From Deltaproteobacteria bacterium (lineage in GTDB: Bacteria; Bdellovibrionota; UBA1018; UBA923): a DNA stretch of 9,410 bases. Both the position numbers and the translations under genes were made by a program. The notes under the pieces are model-generated. The model saw only the letters and a program-made list of their open reading frames with translations. It had not been told where the DNA came from and searched no databases. Shown here in pieces: positions 6,301 to 9,410 of the stretch (within the stretch, counting starts at the first letter, position 1; each line of letters begins with the position of its first letter). The DNA is taken from assembly GCA_016194725.1 (NCBI GenBank), contig JACQAW010000394.1:1-9410 (forward strand), in the 5' to 3' direction.

Positions 6301-7680
6301 TCAATCGCGTGGTACGGCAGTCTTTGCCCGCCGGGCCCGCCGCGAGCGGCCGAACTTCAGCTCGTAGGCCACGAGCGCGTATACCAGCACCAGCCCCACC
6401 GCGTTCACTGCCAGGTTCACCAGCACTGCACCGCGGGCACCGTAAACGGGAATCCACCAGAAACCCGCCACGATGTTCACGGCCAGCTGGGTGATGTTCA
6501 AAAACAAAAGCGTGCGGCTGCGGCCCCAGGCCGAAAGAATCAGCGCCACCGGCGAGCTCAGAAAGGTAAGCAGCACCACGGCCACTTGCAGGCGAAAAAG
6601 CGTGGCCAGGTTGCCGTACTTGGCCCCGGCAATCCAGTTCACCACGGGCGGCGAGTACCAACCCAGCACCGCGATTACGATCGCAGCCGGGATAAGGAAC
6701 TCCATCAGGCGCCTCAGGTAATTCTTGATCATCGCATGTTCGGGCGAAGCACTCAGCCTGGGCAGGGCGGTGGTGGTGATACCCGCCAGCACGAAGTAAA
6801 TAGGCAGGGTAAGCCGCGAGATGACGCCAAAATCGCTGAGCGAGGCATTGTCGTGATATTTGGCCAGGATCTGCGCATTGATGTTGCCCGTGAGCATGAA
6901 CAGTATCGAGGCCGCGACGATCCACTTGTTGTAGTCGTAGAGCTCCTGATAGACCTTGGGATTGAGTCGCCGGGGCCGGACCTTGAAAATATTGCGGGCA
7001 GGCTGCAATGCCGGGCCGCAGAACAACAGCGGCGCGAAAACGTAAACTGCCGCGACCCAACTGAGGTTGAAGTAACCCAGGGGTATCAGGAAAACACAAA
7101 GCATGACCCGAACGAGCGTCGCCAACACCTGGCCCCGGAAATATTCGCCGAATTTTTCCAAAGCCCGATGGTAAATCATCGTGAAGTTAAACAACGTACT
7201 GGTCCAGGCGCCAACCGCCGCCGCGAGCAGGAACGGCAGGAAATTTGGCCGGTGATAGATTTTCCAGATCAATAGCGGCGAGAACAAAAAAGTGGCCGCC
7301 GTGAACAGCAGCGAGAAAAACATGATCTTGTTGAAAACCACCTGACGCAGAAGCTTCAGATGCTCCGATTCGCGGTATCTGGCCGCGAACAGCACGAACG
7401 TTTCGAGCCAGCCAAAATGCATGAAACCGGTAAGCAATATCATGGTCGAGTTGAAAAGCGAGAACAGGCCGTAATCGTCAATGGAAAGCCTGCGAATCAT
7501 CAGCACATTGATGCCAAACCCCAGCATGCCATTGAGCACCTGGCCCAAAATCACCAGCTGCGCCGCCTGGCCCATGCGGCTCGTGAGCGACATGCGGATA
7601 TTCGAGAACAATCTTTGAGCAAGGGCGAGCACCGGCCACCCGCTGGCGTGGGCCGCGTTACCCTTCGTCATCGTGCTCAT
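6301..7680 (-). CDS. Wzx-type polysaccharide flippase (MATE/MOP superfamily)
   Basis: A 459-residue hydrophobic protein with about 12 to 14 predicted membrane helices, the usual size of a Wzx/polysaccharide biosynthesis flippase. These proteins move lipid-linked repeat units from the cytoplasmic to the outer face of the inner membrane. The conserved opening is clear: GQAAQLVILGQVLNGMLGFG (38-57), then LMIRRLSIDDYGLFSLFNS (60-78), matching the usual 'r.l...dyGl..l' element. A second repeat-like half begins near 248 (YDYNKWIVAASILFMLTGNI), with the LSDFGVISRL segment at 281-290. The C-terminus is a basic cytoplasmic tail (GRSRRARRAK). The start is uncertain: ATG 7680 is given, ATG 7671 (GAGG 12 bases upstream) is about equal, and ATG 7593 would leave a shorter leader. 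Further upstream codons lie inside the PilZ gene and look non-coding in this frame. The gene overlaps the PilZ gene by 14 or 23 bp. Confidence 0.87.
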   Translation of the reverse strand: MSTMTKGNAAHASGWPVLALAQRLFSNIRMSLTSRMGQAAQLVILGQVLNGMLGFGINVLMIRRLSIDDYGLFSLFNSTMILLTGFMHFGWLETFVLFAARYRESEHLKLLRQVVFNKIMFFSLLFTAATFLFSPLLIWKIYHRPNFLPFLLAAAVGAWTSTLFNFTMIYHRALEKFGEYFRGQVLATLVRVMLCVFLIPLGYFNLSWVAAVYVFAPLLFCGPALQPARNIFKVRPRRLNPKVYQELYDYNKWIVAASILFMLTGNINAQILAKYHDNASLSDFGVISRLTLPIYFVLAGITTTALPRLSASPEHAMIKNYLRRLMEFLIPAAIVIAVLGWYSPPVVNWIAGAKYGNLATLFRLQVAVVLLTFLSSPVALILSAWGRSRTLLFLNITQLAVNIVAGFWWIPVYGARGAVLVNLAVNAVGLVLVYALVAYELKFGRSRRARRAKTAVPRD

Positions 7681-8065
7681 CGACCTCGTCGGCAAGCTGT
7701 GAAATGTGTTCGAAAGCCGCGGCCAGAATGGCCTGGCCAGCCTTGTCCTTTGGCCTGAAATCGATGCCCATGCGGTGAGTGCAGCCAGGCGGAACATCGC
7801 CATCGCCGCCCTGAATAGGCATGCACCAGGCAACCACTCCCTCCAGCCAGCCCTTCACCACGCCCTCCAGAGAAAGCCGCACCGGAGTTGCCGCCGGCGC
7901 CTTGAAACTGACGTAAAGGCTGGCGCCCCCGCGCGAAAAATCGCGAATCGAAACAATGCACTCCACCGCGTTCTTGTCCTGGCCAATAAACAGATGGGCT
8001 GAAAGATTGGCGTTCGAGGTATCAACGCGCGGAGTCTGCCGTTTATTCGCTGGATCTTCACTCAT
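7658..8065 (-). CDS. PilZ-domain protein, predicted cyclic-di-GMP receptor
   Basis: A soluble 135-residue protein that is a single PilZ domain plus an acidic tail. Both c-di-GMP binding motifs are present: RQTPR (RxxxR, residues 9-13) and DFSRGG (DxSxxG, 42-47). The barrel strands continue with VRLSLEG, a GVVAW strand and HRMGIDF (98-104), all typical of the family. The tail, DEVDEHDDEG, is strongly acidic. ATG 8065 places the RxxxR motif near the N-terminus, as is usual. The frame is open further, to 8158, but that sequence is not PilZ-like and would run almost to the divergent gene. It is the first gene of the polysaccharide block and overlaps the flippase gene, so c-di-GMP control of export or polymerisation is a reasonable inference. 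The target is unknown. Confidence 0.88.
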   Translation of the reverse strand: MSEDPANKRQTPRVDTSNANLSAHLFIGQDKNAVECIVSIRDFSRGGASLYVSFKAPAATPVRLSLEGVVKGWLEGVVAWCMPIQGGDGDVPPGCTHRMGIDFRPKDKAGQAILAAAFEHISQLADEVDEHDDEG

Positions 8066-8160
8066 GGCTCTAAAAAGTTTAACACCGGAGGACTCCCGTA
8101 CAAGGCCCTTTTGTGGGATGCTGGACATATGAAGCTGGCGGCAGGAAATTCCCCCCAATC
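8066..8160. promoter_or_regulatory. Divergent intergenic region, probable promoters for the polysaccharide operon and the methyltransferase gene
   Basis: These 95 bp separate two outward-reading genes, so promoters for both are expected here. On the minus strand a possible sigma-70-type pair is TTGTAC (8103-8098) and TAAACT (8081-8076) with a 16-base spacer. Each box matches the consensus at four of six positions. It would leave a leader of only about five bases before ATG 8065, so it is weak evidence. No good plus-strand pair was found. The region also contains GGAGG on the plus strand (8086-8090), with no start codon at usable spacing. Confidence 0.4.
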
Positions 8161-9057
8161 ATGAATTACAGGCAATGGCTGCTGAAGCTTTATCGCAGCA
8201 CCTACCGACTCAGCCCTGTCAAATATGGCTTGAGCCGAATTGCCTCGAAGCTGCGGCCGTTTTTGGTTTCGGGCCGCGGCGAGCACGAGGCGTTGCTGCG
8301 CCAAACCCGTCTGGGTAGTCAGGGTAAATCAGCGGCGGGCTTTCTGGCTCAGCTCGATCTGCGCGACCGCATTCAGTTCATGATGTACGCGCGCGGCTGC
8401 CACGAGCCCGCCACCGAGCGGGTTTTTGCCGAAAAGCTCGAAAAGAACTGCTGCTTCGTCGATGCGGGCGCGAACATCGGCTACTTCAGTCTGCTTGCCG
8501 CCTCACTGAGCCCGTCGGCGCGAATTTTTTCCTTCGAGCCCCTGCCGAAAAACGTGGTGGCCCTTCACGAAAACATCAGGCTCAACGGCTTTACGAACAT
8601 CGCGGTGGTTGAAAAAGCCCTGGGTGAGGTTTCGGGGGCCGCCTGGATCGAAGCCCCGGACCCTATTCGGGAGTCAGGCTGGAATACCATCTGGCCGGTC
8701 AAACCCGAAAACGCCTCGAACAACTGCATCGTGCAGATCATGAAACTCGATGAGTTTCTCGAGGGGGCCAGGGCTCCGACCGTGGATTTCATGAAAATCG
8801 ACGTCGAAGGAAATGAGCTTGCCGTACTGAAGGGCGCGCGCCTGGCGCTCGAGGCACCCGGGCGCCGCCAGCTCCTGGTCGAAATCAACGAGCCCTGCCT
8901 GGTCGCCCAGGGAACGAGCGGCGCCGAGGTGAATGATTTTCTTTTGCAGCGGGGCTATGCGTGCTTTCGCATACGGCGCAACGGCTCTATCACTCCCTGC
9001 GGAGCCGCGGACATCAAGAACAGCGACGGCGGCAACTACTATTACGTGAAGCGCTGA
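8161..9057 (+). CDS. FkbM-family SAM-dependent methyltransferase
   Basis: A 298-residue protein with a class I methyltransferase domain of the FkbM type (PF05050). The SAM-binding motif I is FVDAGANIGYFSLLAA (99-114). The acidic residue of the next strand is in FSFEPLPKN (123-131, E126). The family's hallmark later motif is VDFMKIDVEGNELAVLKGA (208-226), followed by LLVEINEP (238-245). The first 80 residues are basic and precede the catalytic fold. FkbM-like enzymes O-methylate hydroxyls of natural products and, in glycan loci, sugars; a methyl group on the polysaccharide made next door is an inference. ATG 8161 is chosen for codon quality, although its nearest Shine-Dalgarno-like AGGA is 14 bases away. 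GTG 8113, with AAGG seven bases upstream, would add 16 atypical residues and is the alternative. It reads away from the polysaccharide operon and ends 3 bp before a convergent gene. Confidence 0.88.
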   Translation: MNYRQWLLKLYRSTYRLSPVKYGLSRIASKLRPFLVSGRGEHEALLRQTRLGSQGKSAAGFLAQLDLRDRIQFMMYARGCHEPATERVFAEKLEKNCCFVDAGANIGYFSLLAASLSPSARIFSFEPLPKNVVALHENIRLNGFTNIAVVEKALGEVSGAAWIEAPDPIRESGWNTIWPVKPENASNNCIVQIMKLDEFLEGARAPTVDFMKIDVEGNELAVLKGARLALEAPGRRQLLVEINEPCLVAQGTSGAEVNDFLLQRGYACFRIRRNGSITPCGAADIKNSDGGNYYYVKR

Positions 9058-9060
9058 CCG

Positions 9061-9410
9061 TTATTCGGCGTACTCGGATACGGCCCGCACGCTGTCTCCG
9101 GTAATCTGCACCAGATGTTTTTGCCTTTCAATCATCGCCGCCTGGACCTGGGAGTTCACCGTATTGATGACGAATGGAATGCCGCAGCGAATGCCCTCGG
9201 CCAGATCGCCCGGGCAGTTCTTGTTGGCTCCCGAAAGCGCCGTCTGCAACTGGCCGTTGATGTCCTTGTTGGCCACGTTAAACTCGTCGACCAGCTTGTT
9301 GTGGACGGCCAGGGCGAAATTTTTGCGCTCCTGCGAAGGCAGCTCATTCATGAAGGCGGTATATTGCTGATCGGCAAGCCGGACATTCGAGATGTCTTCA
9401 ATTTTTCGAG
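9061..9410 (-). CDS. Protein of unknown function, C-terminal part (partial)
   Basis: The frame is open from the right edge of the window to TAA at 9063-9061, giving 115 visible residues. A methionine at 9351 is internal: in-frame codons continue upstream of it without a stop (RKIEDISNVRLADQQYTAF), so the true start is outside the window. The sequence is mostly predicted alpha-helical and soluble (KNFALAVHNKLVDEFNVANK), with two cysteines in NKNCPGDLAEGIRCG, and it ends in SVRAVSEYAE. I do not recognise a family. It converges on the methyltransferase gene with a 3-bp gap, so it belongs to a separate transcription unit and its link to the polysaccharide locus is unknown. Coding status is supported by the uninterrupted frame and a plausible composition. 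Confidence 0.65.
   Translation of the reverse strand, partial: RKIEDISNVRLADQQYTAFMNELPSQERKNFALAVHNKLVDEFNVANKDINGQLQTALSGANKNCPGDLAEGIRCGIPFVINTVNSQVQAAMIERQKHLVQITGDSVRAVSEYAE

Noticed and set aside
6245..7099. Minus-strand open frame (284 codons) within the flippase region and running into the 111-bp gap
   Set aside because: It is a second frame of the same strand with an Arg/Gly/Pro-rich product and no motifs. The flippase frame explains the coding signal.
6268..7275. Plus-strand open frame (335 codons) opposite the flippase gene
   Set aside because: It is charged, low-information sequence antisense to a clear Wzx-type protein, so it is a shadow.

Overview
The window holds most of a cell-surface polysaccharide (capsule, exopolysaccharide or O-antigen-like) locus from a bacterium of moderately high GC content. 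The coding style is ordinary bacterial: ATG, GTG and TTG starts, one textbook AAGGAGG ribosome binding site, and tightly packed or overlapping genes. The Wzx/Wzy/Wzz-type set together with PilZ, PqqD-like and FkbM proteins suggests a Gram-negative, possibly a deltaproteobacterial-type lineage. That placement is an inference; nothing here fixes the taxon.

Layout, left to right. (1) The 3' end of a plus-strand gene (to 149) encodes the C-terminus of a PqqD-like peptide-chaperone domain. (2) A six-gene minus-strand block follows. In transcription order (right to left) it reads: PilZ-domain protein (8065-7658), Wzx-type flippase (7680-6301), O-antigen ligase/polymerase-family membrane protein (6189-4606), Wzz-type chain-length/co-polymerase protein with a degenerate kinase-like C-terminus (4616-2430), and two GT-B glycosyltransferases (2428-1316 and 1319-177). 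Junctions are overlaps or 1-base gaps, except for a 111-bp gap between flippase and polymerase, so this is very likely one operon or two stacked units. (3) A divergent plus-strand FkbM-family methyltransferase (8161-9057) starts 95 bp from the PilZ gene. (4) A minus-strand gene of unknown function (9061 to beyond 9410) converges on it with a 3-bp gap.

How the genes fit together (inference from families): two glycosyltransferases help build a lipid-linked repeat unit on the cytoplasmic face, the Wzx protein flips it, the Wzy-like protein polymerises or ligates it on the outer face, and the Wzz-like protein sets chain length or scaffolds the machine. The PilZ protein offers a cyclic-di-GMP input, and the FkbM methyltransferase could methylate a sugar. 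Missing from the window are an initiating phosphoglycosyltransferase, an outer-membrane exporter and sugar-nucleotide synthesis genes, so the pathway must extend outside it.

The most unusual points are the Wzz-type protein's C-terminal domain, which resembles a BY-kinase by layout but lacks its nucleotide-binding motifs, and the coupling of a PilZ gene to a flippase gene by overlap. I found no tRNA, rRNA, CRISPR array, insertion sequence or convincing terminator.
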